DNA of 64,000 nucleotides from Mytilus californianus (lineage: Eukaryota > Mollusca > Bivalvia > Mytilida > Mytilidae), in contig NW_026262701.1 in assembly GCF_021869535.1 (NCBI RefSeq), positions 7,703,501 through 7,767,500 of the forward strand, given 5' to 3'. Positions within the stretch are counted from its first letter, which is position 1, and each line of letters begins with the position of its first letter. The notes below the pieces were generated by a model. The model was not told where the DNA came from. It did no database searches and saw only the letters and a list, made by a program, of their open reading frames with translations. The position numbers and the translations under genes were made by a program. Positions 45,370-57,948 of this stretch are shown here, piece by piece.

Positions 45370-47640
45370 CTCCATTATACTGAAGATTTACATTTTTTAA
45401 CACAAGTATACTAATTACGAGAAAGGAACAACATATAATTACAATTTACAATTAAAGCACAAAAAAACCCAACAAAAAACATACATATTACATAATATAC
45501 ATGTATATCTATATGCTATATTTGCTTGATGGCAAATATTTTAGTGTCCAAAATTAAATCTATGCTGAGATAATTCGCCTTTAAATTTTCCGTACAGGTG
45601 AAATATATGATCTGCCAAGCAGCACATCGTGTTTCTCCAGTTGTCAGAGTTCACAGATTGCATAAAATCTGTAATACCACCAAGTAAGGCTACGACTATA
45701 TCTCCATCATCTTGTTGAAAAAAACGTACAGATTCCTGAACTGGTAAAACATCAACAATGCCGTAGAACTTAAATTGTTATTTCTTGCATCCAAAAGTTT
45801 TTCACAGTACAAAATTAATTGTTGAACGACATCAGTGGACTGACACCGCATAAAGAGCGTTGGCCATCCTTTATTGCTATTGAGCCCAGTTTGACCATGA
45901 CTAATAATTTATCATTCAAATGCGGATAGAAAACGGCAAGACGTAAAAGTCTGTGAATAGATAATCTGTTTTGAATTTCGTAGTAACGACAAAGTTCTGG
46001 TCGACACTGAATAGATGATTTCCAAATATCTTAAAAAAATAAAATTTTGGACCATAGTTTTTTATCCGGGATATACAGATCATCCATGTAACTCTCAAAA
46101 AAGGAATACATGTCATATTTAATCAGAGTTTTTATTAAGTCATATGTTATTGACCGCTTATCGGACTCGCCAAGCAACAGTTGACTGAGACGTAGAATAA
46201 ATAATTGTGTATGAGTTGTATTGGATTTAGCTCTGAACAACCATCCAAGGAACAATAATTTGAATTTATCGATGAGTCCTTGTATAGACCATAGTTCGAC
46301 AGTACTTGTACAAGAATCAGTTGGTGACCGTTTATCTATTATAAATCGTGCAAAGTTAGTATCGTTGTGTTTGCTCTAACATTCCAGTTTCAGCAAATGT
46401 TAACTGTCCCCGAAGCTCACACGATTTAAGTGCAGTTGGTAACACAATACATTTCCAAATACTAGTATTTGAAATTGAGTTCATGCCACTCCTATTAAGT
46501 CCTATACTGTATAGAGAATGTAGATTCATGTTCAGATTTTTGCACGCCTTTTCAGTACGATCGTATGATTTCATATTGCTATCAATCAAAGTTCCAGCAT
46601 AACTAATACTGTGCTTCATAGGAACCTTTGTTTCACCAAAATTAAATTCATATTTTGACTCATTATATTTTATAGTAGATTTTGATGGTTTGAAAAGAAG
46701 GTGACTGCTCGAGATCTTAGTTGTATTTCAACCGCCATGTATATGCATTTTCATTAACAACATTCAACATTTTCTGTAAGCCAGATTTTGTGCCACTAAG
46801 TAAAGTGGTGTCGTCCGCTATTAAAATTGTAGGTATATGTACGTGTCCAATCATTAACCATCAGTTTGTTTCCAATAGTTGAGTCATTAAATTGTTGATA
46901 AAATAGAGCAAATAGCCAAGCTGACATAACTCGACCTTAACCTACACCTTGTTTAATTTGAAACACCTGACTATTTAAACGGTTGTATTGTACATGTGCA
47001 GTTGCTGTCTTATATGGGTAATTCCAGCATTCCATAATTTAAACAGAAGTCCGTATTGCCATATAAGATCAAAGGCCTTTTCGTTGTCTAAGAATGAGGC
47101 CCCTCATGGGGTTGTCCAAGAAATCACATAATCACACATTTTTGGCCAATGTAATCACATAGTCATTAATTATTTATTTAAACAAGATAATCAAAAATAC
47201 AGGCCCAGATTATCATATAATCAAATAATCATGAAATATTTGGTCTGGTAATCAAATAATCACTATAAAAATGGCCAAGTAATCACATAATCAAAAACCC
47301 CCATGAGGAGGCTCAAGAATGTTGAAAGCACATAGGAGTAACGTTCGATATAGTACCTAATTGACGCTTTTAATGTATAAATAGCAGGAATTGATACATG
47401 ATCCTTTACGAAACCAAATTGTAAGCCATGAGGTACAAAATTGTTTATTTTTTCAAAGCTTTTGAATACGAGACAAAAATATTTTTTCTAAAAGTTTTCC
47501 TAAAACTGGTGTTAATGTCACAGCTCTGAACTGTTGGGTTTAGTTTTATCTTTGTTACTTCATTTATACAGTGGAATAATAATACCATGTCGGAAAAATA
47601 ACAGGTAGATATTCAATTTTCAAGATCATAATTATTATTG
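45370..47640 (-). pseudogene. Degenerate LINE reverse transcriptase remnant
   Basis: Several - strand fragments translate to one reverse transcriptase C-terminal region: IADDTTLLSGTKSGLQKMLN near 46830-46760, HSISYAGTLIDSNMKSYDRT and SNTSIWKCIVLPTALKSCEL at 46616-46400, and LIDKFKLLFLGWLFRAKSNT with LSQLLLGESDKR at ~46290-46150. Frameshifts and stops separate them. A 218-bp MITE is inserted at 47096-47313. The copy is long dead. Confidence 0.75.
47096..47313. mobile_element. 218-bp MITE inside the LINE remnant
   Basis: Inverted ends are gaggcccctcatgggg (left) and the complement of gagcctcctcatgggg (right), with aagaat flanking both sides (47090-47095 and 47314-47319). The interior is dominated by variants of aatcacataatca in one orientation. 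Confidence 0.7.
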
Positions 47641-47861
47641 GCCATTTCAATTCATTAATCATACTATAGTAAATGAACAAAATGAAATAAATTTATGGAC
47701 TTTGCTGTATATCTTATTAAATATTTTGATAATGTTGACATACATGCAATTTCTTTGTATCGGTTTCAGCGTCCTCTTGTCATGAGCGCAGCAAAACATG
47801 CAGTCATTGATCTTTAAACCTATAGTTGTGTATTGGTGGACCGATGTTTGTTAAGTATGTG
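47641..47861. repeat. ~190-bp direct repeat, right copy
   Basis: Direct copy of 45053-45245 with a ~35-bp insertion relative to it around 47710-47750. Confidence 0.8.
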
Positions 47862-48204
47862 GAAGGGCATTGTTCTGTGCGCTTAAAAGAACAAAAATAC
47901 AATCATAACAAAATTAATGACCTTGTTAAATCATGTCAAGGACTGATTGGTAAGAAAACAAATACATTAACTCATAATAAGTAAAAGTATTTGTCAAAAC
48001 ATAATCTAATATTGTAACTAAACTACTTGCTATTAAACCTATTGATTGTACAGTCTAAGGTCAAAAGTGTTTCACCTATTGGAAATTCCCCTATCATAAT
48101 ATTTGATATAAAAAAAACTAGAGATATTTCTTGTCCGACTTGAATAATTTTTTTTTTTCGTTGAATACAGAAATGTCTGCAGTTTCTTGCAATTGATATT
48201 ATTA

Positions 48205-48335
48205 ATCGTACAAAGTTAGTATCGTTGTGTTTGCTCTAACATTCCAGTTTAAGCAAATGTTAACTGTCCCCGAAGCTCACACGATTAAAGTGCAGTTGGT
48301 AACACAATACGTTTCCAAATACTAGTATTTGAAAA
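48205..48335 (-). repeat. Second copy of a LINE segment
   Basis: Near-identical to 46345-46478 (blocks 'acaaagttagtatcgttgtg', 'tgctctaacattccagttt', 'aaatgttaactgtccccgaa'). It is a separate fragment of the same LINE region ~1.9 kb away. Confidence 0.8.
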
Positions 48336-49750
48336 TTTAAATATATTTATGATTCATATTTTTCGGGAAGTCACTGTTTAAAGACAAAATAATATGAATT
48401 TCTGCATGAAAAAATCATATGGCTATTTATAGGAAAAAAATACACTTAATTTCAATATGTGTATACAAATAATGATTTCTCAGTAATGACATTTCATAGA
48501 AATATTTCATTATAATAAAAAAAACCTGTACACATTTACGAGTTTAACATTAAAAAAAATCATCAAAATCGGACCTAAAATTAGTTTTTGACAATATTTT
48601 TTTAAAATGTGGATTTGTATGAAATGATAGAGGAATTTCCATTTGTGAAACTCTTTTACGTATATATTCACTCAGGAAAACATAACAGTAGATATGCACA
48701 ATTAGAAGATCTGGATATTTGAATTCGTTTTAAAATAATGGGTAACATTTTGTTTGTCATTGTACATTATAGTTGGATCAACGCAGGTGTTGGAATCTAT
48801 GACGATATCTATGATAAAATATACTAAATTAACGTGCACGTTGCATTTCTTCTGCCACAAACCTGGTCACTTGGCGTTAATAAAAAAAAGACTCTCATCT
48901 GAAACCTTTGGGCCAAAATAAAACATTTGACTGATCATTAGGGTACTAGTACTATAGTATAATGTGTTTGGTTTATTTCCCTCACGGCCAAACAAACACA
49001 AGCCAGGGTAAACTGCAAGTGACTGTCTCATATCTTGAAGACCATGATATAGATAGAGAAAATCTGACGGACAAAATAGGCTCGAAGCGTCAAGATCTCC
49101 TTACTTTTCATTTCCACTAAAATTATCAGAGGACTCCTTTTAGATCCTTGTCGGAGTAATTTTCCCTTAAAGAAAGATTTTTGACAATTTTCAAGTTGTG
49201 TTTGACCTTTTTATCTAGAAAACGGTAAAATATAGAAAAAATCTAAATACACAAGAATTAACACCAAAACAAGCATGTAAAATACAAAATGACTGAAACT
49301 ATCAAAATTTTAGTTTAATGAACCGGCCATAAATTGATTGCTTATAGGAGTTATGTCCCTTAAATAACTATTTATTACTAATTTTAGCGTTTTACCTATT
49401 ATCTTAAAAATGATTAAAGACGGAAATAAGGATGAACAGCAAAAATGATAGAGTAATACAAATACAAGAACTAAGAAAAAAATGACAGAAACCATCAATG
49501 TATCTGCTTATCGGAATTATTGCCCTCAAAGTTATTATTTTTACTTGATTACTGTTTTGCTTATTATCGTGAAAACTATAACCGATATACATACAAAACT
49601 ATAAACAGCAAATTGCATCATGATGAGCGATCCCCCCCCCCCCAAAAAAAAACCCCTATTTAACTGAAACGATTAATTGACTACCTGATGTGGCAGAATT
49701 GTAAATTTTGCAAATATTATCTTGCTCATCAGGTTTGATGTTAACAGTTT
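48336..49750. other. Intergenic AT-rich DNA
   Basis: No gene or repeat recognised. A C9-10 and A9 homopolymer pair lies near 49631-49650. Confidence 0.4.
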
Positions 49751-49756
49751 GTTTTA

Positions 49757-50503
49757 GTATGCCCCCGCCATAGCGGAGGGGGCATTATGTTTTACCCTTG
49801 TCCGTCCGTCCCAAAATTGGTTTCCGTTCTCTAACTTTAGTTTGACTCAACCAAATGTTATGAAACTTATATACACAATGCTTATTACCACAAAACACAG
49901 GTCAAGTTTGAATTTTGGTGGCGTCACTTTTACCGTTCTAGAGTTATGTCCCTTTATAAATGGAAAAAAATTGCTGAATTTTTCGTTTCCGTTCTTTAAT
50001 TTTAGTTTGCCTCAACCAAATATTATGAAACTTATACACAATGCTTATAACCACAAAAAAACAGACCAAGTTCGAATTTTGGTGGCGTCACTTTTGCTAT
50101 CCTAAAGTGATGCCCCTCTACAAATGGAAAAATTGCTGATGTTTTCGTTTTCGTTCTCTTACTTTAGTTTGCCTCAACAAAATGTTATGAAACGTATACA
50201 CAATGCTTATTACCACAAAATACAGATCAAGATTGAATTTTGGTGGTGTCACTTTAACCGTTCTAGATTTATGCCCCTTTACAAATGGAAAAAATTGCTG
50301 AATTTTTCGTTTCCGTTCTCTTACTTAAGTTTGCCTCAACCAAATGTTATGAAACTTATACACAATACTTATTACTACTAAACTCGGATCAAGTACAAAT
50401 TTGGGTAGCGTCACTTTAACAGTTCTTGAATTATATTCCTTTATAGCATTATATGCAAGCGGGGGCATCATCTGTGTCCCATGGACACGTTCCCCATTTA
50501 TCT
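49757..50503 (-). mobile_element. Pearl-like element, 'gtgtccatgggacacagatg' family (copy 3, complete)
   Basis: On the - strand it runs from ggggaacgtgtccatgggac (50500) through four ~160-bp core units to the GGACGGACGGACAAGGGTAAAA tract. It ends in the terminal hairpin gccccctccgctatggcggg + ggc (49758-49783). This copy shows both ends and the full hairpin. Confidence 0.8.
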
Positions 50504-50640
50504 TTTATAGGTTAATTTTGCGAAAAACGGTAAGATCACAATTAAGGGAAATTACTCCGATAAGGAGTAGACTGGCAATTTTGGTGGTGTTGATATATTT
50601 GCAGATCTTATACATGATGATGTCTTCCTAGTAATTTTGA

Positions 50641-51145
50641 ATGTTAAGGAGATGTGGTATGACTGCCAATGGGTTAAATATCTAGTTAAAATGACGTACA
50701 TATTTGCAATTATAGATCACCGTACGACCTTCAACAATGAGAAAAACCTATACCGTACAATCTAATTAAAATATAGATCTCTGATTTCGACGCAATTAAG
50801 TTACAATAGATCGATATCTTAATTAGATTGCTATACCGTATAGAAAGCTTTAAAAGGCCCCGACATGAAAAATATGAAACAATTAAAACGAGAAATCTAA
50901 CGGCCTTGTTTGTAACAAAACAATTTACCAAACATAGATAGGACAGACATGAACCAACGACTTTCACTAAATTACAGGCCCCTGACTTTGGACAGACAGA
51001 GCAAGAATGTGGCGGGGTCAAACATGTTTTGAGCGCTCAACCCTCTCCTCACCTGGTACAGTGGTTTAACAGCACAGCATCAGAACACACTGTAAAAATC
51101 AGGTGCAAAAGGCTTAACTCGATGGATCGGTACGTGGCATAAAAA
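50641..51145 (+). repeat. 'gattgccaatgagacaac' family (copy 5)
   Basis: Starts gagatgtggtatgactgcca and runs through 'cgaccttcaacaatgagaaa', 'aaaaggccccgacatgaaaa' and 'gactttggacaga' to 'cctggtacagtggtttaaca' and 'aaggcttaactcgatgg'. The foldback MITE at 50758-50830 is inserted in it. Confidence 0.8.
50758..50830. mobile_element. Foldback MITE 'CAATCTAATTAAAAT' (copy 2)
   Basis: 73 bp, caatctaattaaaatataga...atatcttaattagattg, with an exact 10-bp duplication ctataccgta at 50748-50757 and 50831-50840. The host repeat's uninterrupted copies show the pre-insertion sequence ('cataccgtatag'). Confidence 0.92.
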
Positions 51146-53309
51146 AAAACAACAACTAACACAAAAAAAAAAATAACACAACACCGACATGTCTTAATAT
51201 TAATTCAAATTTGTGTAATTATCACTTTAATATTGTATAGAGGGTAGAAAAGTCAATTGTTTTTTATACTATTGAAGAGCAAAGAGACTATACTCTTACA
51301 GATTTTTGTTTAATTTATTTAGTATCCACAGCTGATTTACACCGCCCCTAGAGTAGGTAGTTTCACAATAACTCTGAAGTCCTGCTTTGATGACCTTTGT
51401 TTGTTGGTAACCTTGAGGTTTATAAATTAGAAAGAGGTTTCGTGGAGCACTTGGAAAACCTATTAATATACACTAATGTAATTTAGGTATCCAATACAGT
51501 GAAGGAAGATCCATTCTTCATAAGACATTTTAGTAGAAATTCCATAGGAACACGGAACAGACCTATGATTATTCCGGATTTCCTCTTTCGTAAGTGTCGT
51601 CGGTTATATGTTGGGTTTCCAAGTGCATTGTCATTATCTAATTCCTGTAACAAGCAGTTTATGGAATGTAATTTACACACACAAACAATATAACGTGCAT
51701 TTATATACTTTTATAATTATAGATACATTGTGTGCCCTTTTTGCTATTCTATCAACTTATCGAGTTCCAAGAACTGGCGGAAATTCAAAACTCATAAGTC
51801 GAAGAAAAGCTAACACCCAGTGTCAATCATGGCAAAAAACAAAACGAAAAACGACGAAATAAAAGACAAAAAGTCCACAAATAGCACATAAAAATCTAAA
51901 GACTGAGCAACACGCCCCCCCCCCCCCCCCCCCCAAAAAAAAAGAAGATAAAAACAGGTGTGCTCTCCTATGCTCCGAAAGGGTTAGTAGATACTGCTTC
52001 ACATGTGACACCCGTCGTGTTACTCCTTTAAACTTGTCAAGTGGTTTAAATCATATTTATGATACTTCAAATAAAAAACAGTTGAATATGATTTATTATT
52101 ATTATAAAAGCTTTAATGGTATGTTTACTGATATTATTGTTTAAGTTTTTATATTTTCACACGATATAGGTATGTTTTACCACTATACAATTTTGTTGTT
52201 GTTTGTTTATAAACAAAAGCCAATTTTAGTACTGTCCAATGTACATCTCTTGAGACGATCTTCCGAGCATTAGGGTTTGGACGCAGGTTTCCATTTCAAC
52301 TGAGCCAACTTGGTTGTAGTTGGCTTTTCCTGGCTGGCGGGTTCGTTTATTACAGAGTAAAAATGTTCAACACGGCGGTATTCTTGCAGTTTGAATATTG
52401 TTTATATATATAATGTTTTATTTTCATGATATTTCTGTTTAATGTTCATGTTTATACATATAATTTTATTATATATCTATATAAACATTAGTATGTAAAT
52501 AAGAATAGATTATCATGATAAAATCCGGTGTCCCTCTAGTCCTGTGGGCGATCGGCAATTGTAAAATGTGTTTGAAATATTTTTGCCTTAATATATAAGC
52601 ATAGTGCGTACAATATATGTGTCTCTGTCTCTTATTTAACCATAAGACATCGTCAAATTCGTAATCCATCGGACAAGTAAACTTTTCTGATCTTCACCAA
52701 ATGAGAACGTTTAATTAAAAACACGGAGGATAGACAAGACTATTACCGATAGAAACAACTCAAATAGTGAACAATTAAAACGCATTTTTAAACAAAGTTA
52801 AAATAGGGGTGATCTCGTTTTTTTTTTCGGTGCCCTCTGTATTATTCACCAATTTTAAAATTCTTAAAAAAATGTTCTTGTGTTGAGAAACATTAATTTA
52901 GAAAAGATCTTTATTTGGGATATGACGAATGAAGATTTAGATTTTAAGTGTCAGACTATAGACTTGCTACATGTCCCTTCCCTAATTTTCTTTTTTTTTC
53001 TTCAATTTTACCCCTTTAACAAGTTTACTGCTATAACTTAGAGATTGACATTATATTGACACCTGCAGAGGAAGAGCAATCAGTCTACTGGGGCATTCAG
53101 TGTCATGGCAGTTTTCAGTAAACATATAAATTAGTAAGAAAGAAATAAAAGAAAGTCCCAAGTCTATTGTCGGACGTCAATTTGCCGACTTTTTTTTTCA
53201 ATTATAGCTTTTTTAAAAGCTTGCAATTAGAAAACTGGTAGCATTTCTAAAAAGATGTAATTGGACAATTAATAGCTATTCTAAAAAACTTGCAGTTAGG
53301 AAATTAGTA
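51146..53309. other. Intergenic DNA
   Basis: No gene recognised. Overlapping opposite-strand open frames at 51483-51700 show no family resemblance. A ~22-base C run followed by A9 lies at ~51913-51943. Confidence 0.4.
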
Positions 53310-53319
53310 GTTGTTCTAA

Positions 53320-53401
53320 CAATCTAATTAAAATAAATATCTCTGATTTCGTTAACTGACTCATACGCAAGTTACGATCGATCGATATTTTAATTAGATT
53401 G
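53320..53401. mobile_element. Foldback MITE 'CAATCTAATTAAAAT' (copy 3)
   Basis: 82 bp, caatctaattaaaataaata...cgatattttaattagattg. Flanks are ttgttctaa (53311-53319) and ctgttctaa (53402-53410), a 9-bp duplication with one mismatch. The interior tctctgatttcg block is shared with copy 2. Confidence 0.88.
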
Positions 53402-53410
53402 CTGTTCTAA

Positions 53411-55639
53411 ATACCAGCTCTTGCCCTACCTTCTAGTTACGCACTTCTCACATCTAAAAAATGCTAAAACCAGACAAACTTTTTAAAAAGCTAATACTTT
53501 TACATTATTTGGACTGTATCCTGTATCCTCTTTCTCTTTTTTTTAAATACAGATGAGACAGGAAAAAGAAATACAGTTTTAGATTTGTGCTGATTCTCTC
53601 CTAAGTATGAGCTGGGACTAATATAAGAATATTGGTCAAGGCATGAACAGACACCATGTATGTTAGTTTGCAAGGGATGTATGTTTGGATAGTGTTTGAA
53701 CTTTGTGATTGTATTGATTTATATGATCGAAATGGGCCCTTATAGTTAAGATGTGGCACAAAATGTACACCATATTTAAGATAACCAATGTCACCAATGT
53801 AACCAATGTAACCATGCATTGCGGCAATGGAGGTTACAAAACAAGATAACTTAAATCTCGTGCACGTTGTATGCCTTACATGTTAAAGTTATTAAATGTA
53901 AAGCCTTTTGTTTTCTGGTGGGTTTGAACCCACCCCTACTGAAAATGGTCATTTTTTCGATTTTAATACGACCTTGAGAGGTGAACATTGACTAAACTGT
54001 GTTTCTTTGTCATTCAAGTATTGCCTTACAGTTACAGCAGTCTATCCATACTGACTGGAAGTAAATGTGACTTGAGAATCTTGCTGGGGAATTATTATTG
54101 GCTAGCCAAGTATGCCCAAATGTCCGTTTTTACCGATTTCTGACAAAACGGTGACCTAGATTTTACAGACCACATTTCTTTTGGCCATATTATACCTCCT
54201 TGTGTTCCTGTACCATCTATGCAAGTATTTATGATAATAGTTGATACTTACAGCCCATACCAGTAACGTAGTGGCCATCAAAAGACTCCCACCCCACCTG
54301 ATGTTGGCTACTTTTCACGTTTTTTCCGATTTTGAACTCTAAAAAGGCCATTAAAGTTGCCATATTTTCATAATCACACATCTGAGAAGAGTTTATGGAC
54401 TATGAAGTGCATGGTTGAAGTCCCTGCTGTAAAGACAGTTGAGCTGGGGCAGTTCTAAAAAAGTATGGAGGGTCATACAGGCCATCAAAGAATGGTGGTC
54501 GCCATCACGACTACAGGCGGGATTGGGGGCGAAGGGGTTAATAAACGATGGCTCAGGGGCATATGAGTAGATTGAAATGTGTCGGTGTTGAAAGTGACAA
54601 GCAAAAAAAAGTATAGTAAGTTTCCTTCATTTCTGTATAGTTGAAGTGTTATGACATTTTTTCTCTATTCTTTATTTTTGGAACATATTATTCACTTTTT
54701 TATAGCATCCTCTTATTCTGTATTCTTTGGAGTTTTTTTGTCTATTTTTTCTCTTATCTTTGTTGCCCATTATTTTGTATTTTGTATCTTAATTGTTCTC
54801 TATTCTATAAACCTGTTATTAAATAATATTATAATTTTTAATGAATATATTGTCTATATGAATGTGTATATGTTTGTTTTTTTTCTTACTTTCTTGTTTG
54901 TAATTGATATGCCGTATTAAATGTCAAATTCTTGTTCACCGATTACAGTCATTACACTCAAATTCTCACATTTGATTTATAACATACTTAAACGTATATC
55001 CAAATTAAAAAAGTCTTAATGATAACCAAAAATTAACAATCCATGGACTCGACAATATGTATCAACGTTTCGTGTCTATTTTAAGCTAGACTCCATCCAA
55101 TCAAGATCAAATAACCATCGATATGACCTCCGAAGCTGACTGCCGACTGTCATAAAACCCGATGTATACATAATTATAATATATAAATAGGTCGCCAGCA
55201 CGTGCAATTGGATTTTTCTAGGTCTGTTTGATTTCATGTAATAGGTTAAAAAAATATGTTAATCATCGTTTTACCTGTTGTATAAGACTGATTTTTATTT
55301 TGTGGATCAAATCAGTCAACAAAATGGTTCACCCTTGTTTCACTTTCTTTGTTGTCATTCTTTTCCTTTCAATAGCCGAACACACCTAGTACATGCGTAA
55401 CTCATCTTAATTCAGCTAATGTGTTAAATTGAAGGTTAAATTATTAACATGCAAGTCAGTAATACATCAGCAATGTTGTTGAGTTTATTTTGACAAATTT
55501 AGGCCAATCTGACTGCTTAAAACGAAATATAATTTCAAATTCCGCTTTTTTTTATATTTGAAACAAAAAGAATCGTCATTTCGTTTTTTTGTAATAACTG
55601 GGACCAGAGACATAGATTTTCAACAAGGCAGGCAGACAT
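53411..55639. other. Intergenic DNA
   Basis: No gene seen. 54650-54810 is a low-complexity T-rich stretch like 44630-44790. Confidence 0.4.
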
Positions 55640-57410
55640 GTAAAACAGATATTCACATTTCAGAATATAAATCCGGAATGTGTTTCAAAATACAAATACC
55701 TAGGTTTATATTTAAGCTCATCTGATTCATTCAGTTATGCTCAAAATGAACTATACAAAAAATCCCTGAAAGCTCATTTCGAATTAAGGAAAGATCTTTT
55801 ATCACTTAATCCTGATGTAAAAACAAGTATTCATGTTTTTGACCACACTGTAAAACCTATTTTTTTATATGGTAGCGAAATATGGGGGATGTTTAATTCT
55901 CTTTTCTCTAAATGTAAGAAAGAAGATATATCTTTTGAAAAATTATATTCAGGTTTACCCTGTGAGAAACTTCATATAAAATTTTGTAAATTTATACTTG
56001 GGGTACACAAGAAAACGACAAATGCTGCAGTGTTATCTGAACTTGGAAGATTTCCAATATATTTTAATATTATAAAAGGAATGTTATTGTACTGGTATAG
56101 ATTAGAGAATTTAGGTAATAATTTTCCTCTATTAAAAGAGGCATATACACAATCAAAGACACTACATCACATGAATATAACAGCATGGTATGGTTCAATA
56201 AATGTTATTTTTAAAATACTTGGTATTGACTATACAAATGCCATAAATGCTCCATTTTGTGAATCCTTATACAAATTTAAGAAATATATACAAACCAAGC
56301 TATCAATATTGTTTATTAGCTGTTGGAAAAAACAAATAGATACATTTTCAGACAGTAAACTGAAAACCTACCTTTTATATAAAACAAATTTTGGTTTTGA
56401 AAAATATCTAACATTGATCAAGAATTTTGAACATAGAAGAAGTTTTACTAAATTACGTGTATCTTCTCATAGATTACAAATAGAATTAGGTAGATATCAG
56501 GGTATTCCCCGAATTAACAGAATATGTAATAAATGTTCTTCCAATACTGTCGAAGATGAGGCTCATTTTCTATTTGATTGTAACAAATTTGAGGATGATA
56601 GAAATTGTATGTTAGCTAGTATTGCGAAATATAATTCTTATTTTAATCATATGAGCAGTCAAAGCAAAATTATCTGGTTATTTAGTGTAGAAAATGTTGA
56701 GTTACTTAAAATAATATGTAATTTTATATACAAACATCTTCCTTAGTGAAGATTAGTTAAAGGAAATCTATGTGTGTATATACATTTGATTGGACATAGA
56801 AAATTATATTCATCTGAATATCACAAACATACTAGCCGATTAAAAAAAAAAAATAATTGTTAAGATATATTATTTATTCAAATGTTCTCTTATATCCTTG
56901 AGGCATCGTCCCCTGGTATCAACTGCATTCAAGTTACCTATGATGCTTCCTTGTTTGCTTTTGATACAGGTAGGAAAGAGACATTTACACACATTTTACA
57001 TGCCTATGGCCCATAAGGTATCGCCCCCTGGTGTCAGCTGCCTTTAGGAAACCATAATACTTTCCTATTTGCTACTGACACAGGATGAGTCATGGACATG
57101 CTTAATTTCTACTTTCTTTTTGGCTAATTATTATATGTTTAATTGATCCAACTTTTTGTGTACTATACATATATGGATATCTATTTTTCTTTTTTTCTTT
57201 TTCTTGCAATAAAATGCATTAGTATTAAAAAAAAACATACTATAGATTCTTTATCTGCGTATTCTTTAAGAACTTAAATAGATCTCATTAAACTTTTTTT
57301 TTATCTCATTGTTTGTATTGTATTAAGTTATGAAAAATTATTGATGTTGTAATGTTTATGCCCTTTGGGGCCCATAATTGGAAATAAAAATATCTTATCT
57401 ATAATACAAT
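55640..57410 (+). pseudogene. 5'-truncated LINE, C-terminal part with Cys/His motif
   Basis: Open from ~55662 (NINPECVSKYKYLGLYLSSS) through KPIFLYGSEIWGMFNSLFSK to a stop at 56744-56746. It aligns by eye to the LINE at 41247-42940: ILGVHKKTTNAAVLSELGRF and RICNKCSSNTVEDEAHFLFD match its LNVNSKAVNTAVLAELGMYP and RICPLCHKEVEDEYHF. The catalytic YADD region is missing. The 3' UTR holds a degenerate ~100-bp direct duplication (56895-57085) and ends near 'ggaaataaaaatatcttatc'. Confidence 0.8.
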
Positions 57411-57948
57411 TATCATATGTCTCTGCTGGGACTATTATAATACTAGTACAAGGTTAAGGACCGTTTAAAACCTGAGACTACTATAACACATTGTCTTATA
57501 GTAGATCATAGTAGTCTCAGTTAAAACTAACTGGTTTGATTTGATTTGATTAAAACCCCATCCAGACCCTCAAAGATTTCACTGAAAATGTGTATATTTT
57601 GTTATTTACATGTTTAAAGTCAAGTACATTATGATGACTACTAATTTGCAATTTCGGTGAATGCACCCTACGTCATTGGTACATACGACCGTTACACATG
57701 ACTAGTTTTCAGAATAAACAAGAAAAATAAATCCTCAACCGAACACGCGCCCGACAGATGATAGTTTTTTATTTATGTCAGAGAGACGCTTGATAGACAT
57801 GTCTCACACAGTAGCGAGGAAAGCGTCCAACGAAGCAGATCTAACAGATTGGATACATGTCTTTTTTTGGAACAACTTGAGCAGTATTTAAGAATAATAC
57901 ATATATATCACGACAGCCCACTTACACACAAAATACCGCACTGAAAAC
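57411..57948 (+). promoter_or_regulatory. Promoter region of the FAM210-like gene
   Basis: A TATTTAAG at 57885-57892 lies ~60 bp before the ATG and could act as a TATA-like element. An inverted repeat ctgagactactat...atagtagtctcag spans 57472-57520. No direct evidence fixes the transcription start. Confidence 0.3.

Noticed and set aside
45053..47861. LTR retrotransposon with 190-bp LTRs
   Set aside because: The sequence between the direct repeats is a LINE-type reverse transcriptase on the - strand, with no primer-binding site, polypurine tract or gag/integrase. Kept only as a finding about local duplication.
51483..51693. Overlapping opposite-strand open frames of ~65 codons
   Set aside because: Neither translation resembles a known family, and there is no splice or start support.
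53920..53945. ggtgggtttgaacccacc as a tRNA T-arm or SINE box
   Set aside because: It is a short palindrome only; no acceptor, D or anticodon arm could be laid out around it.
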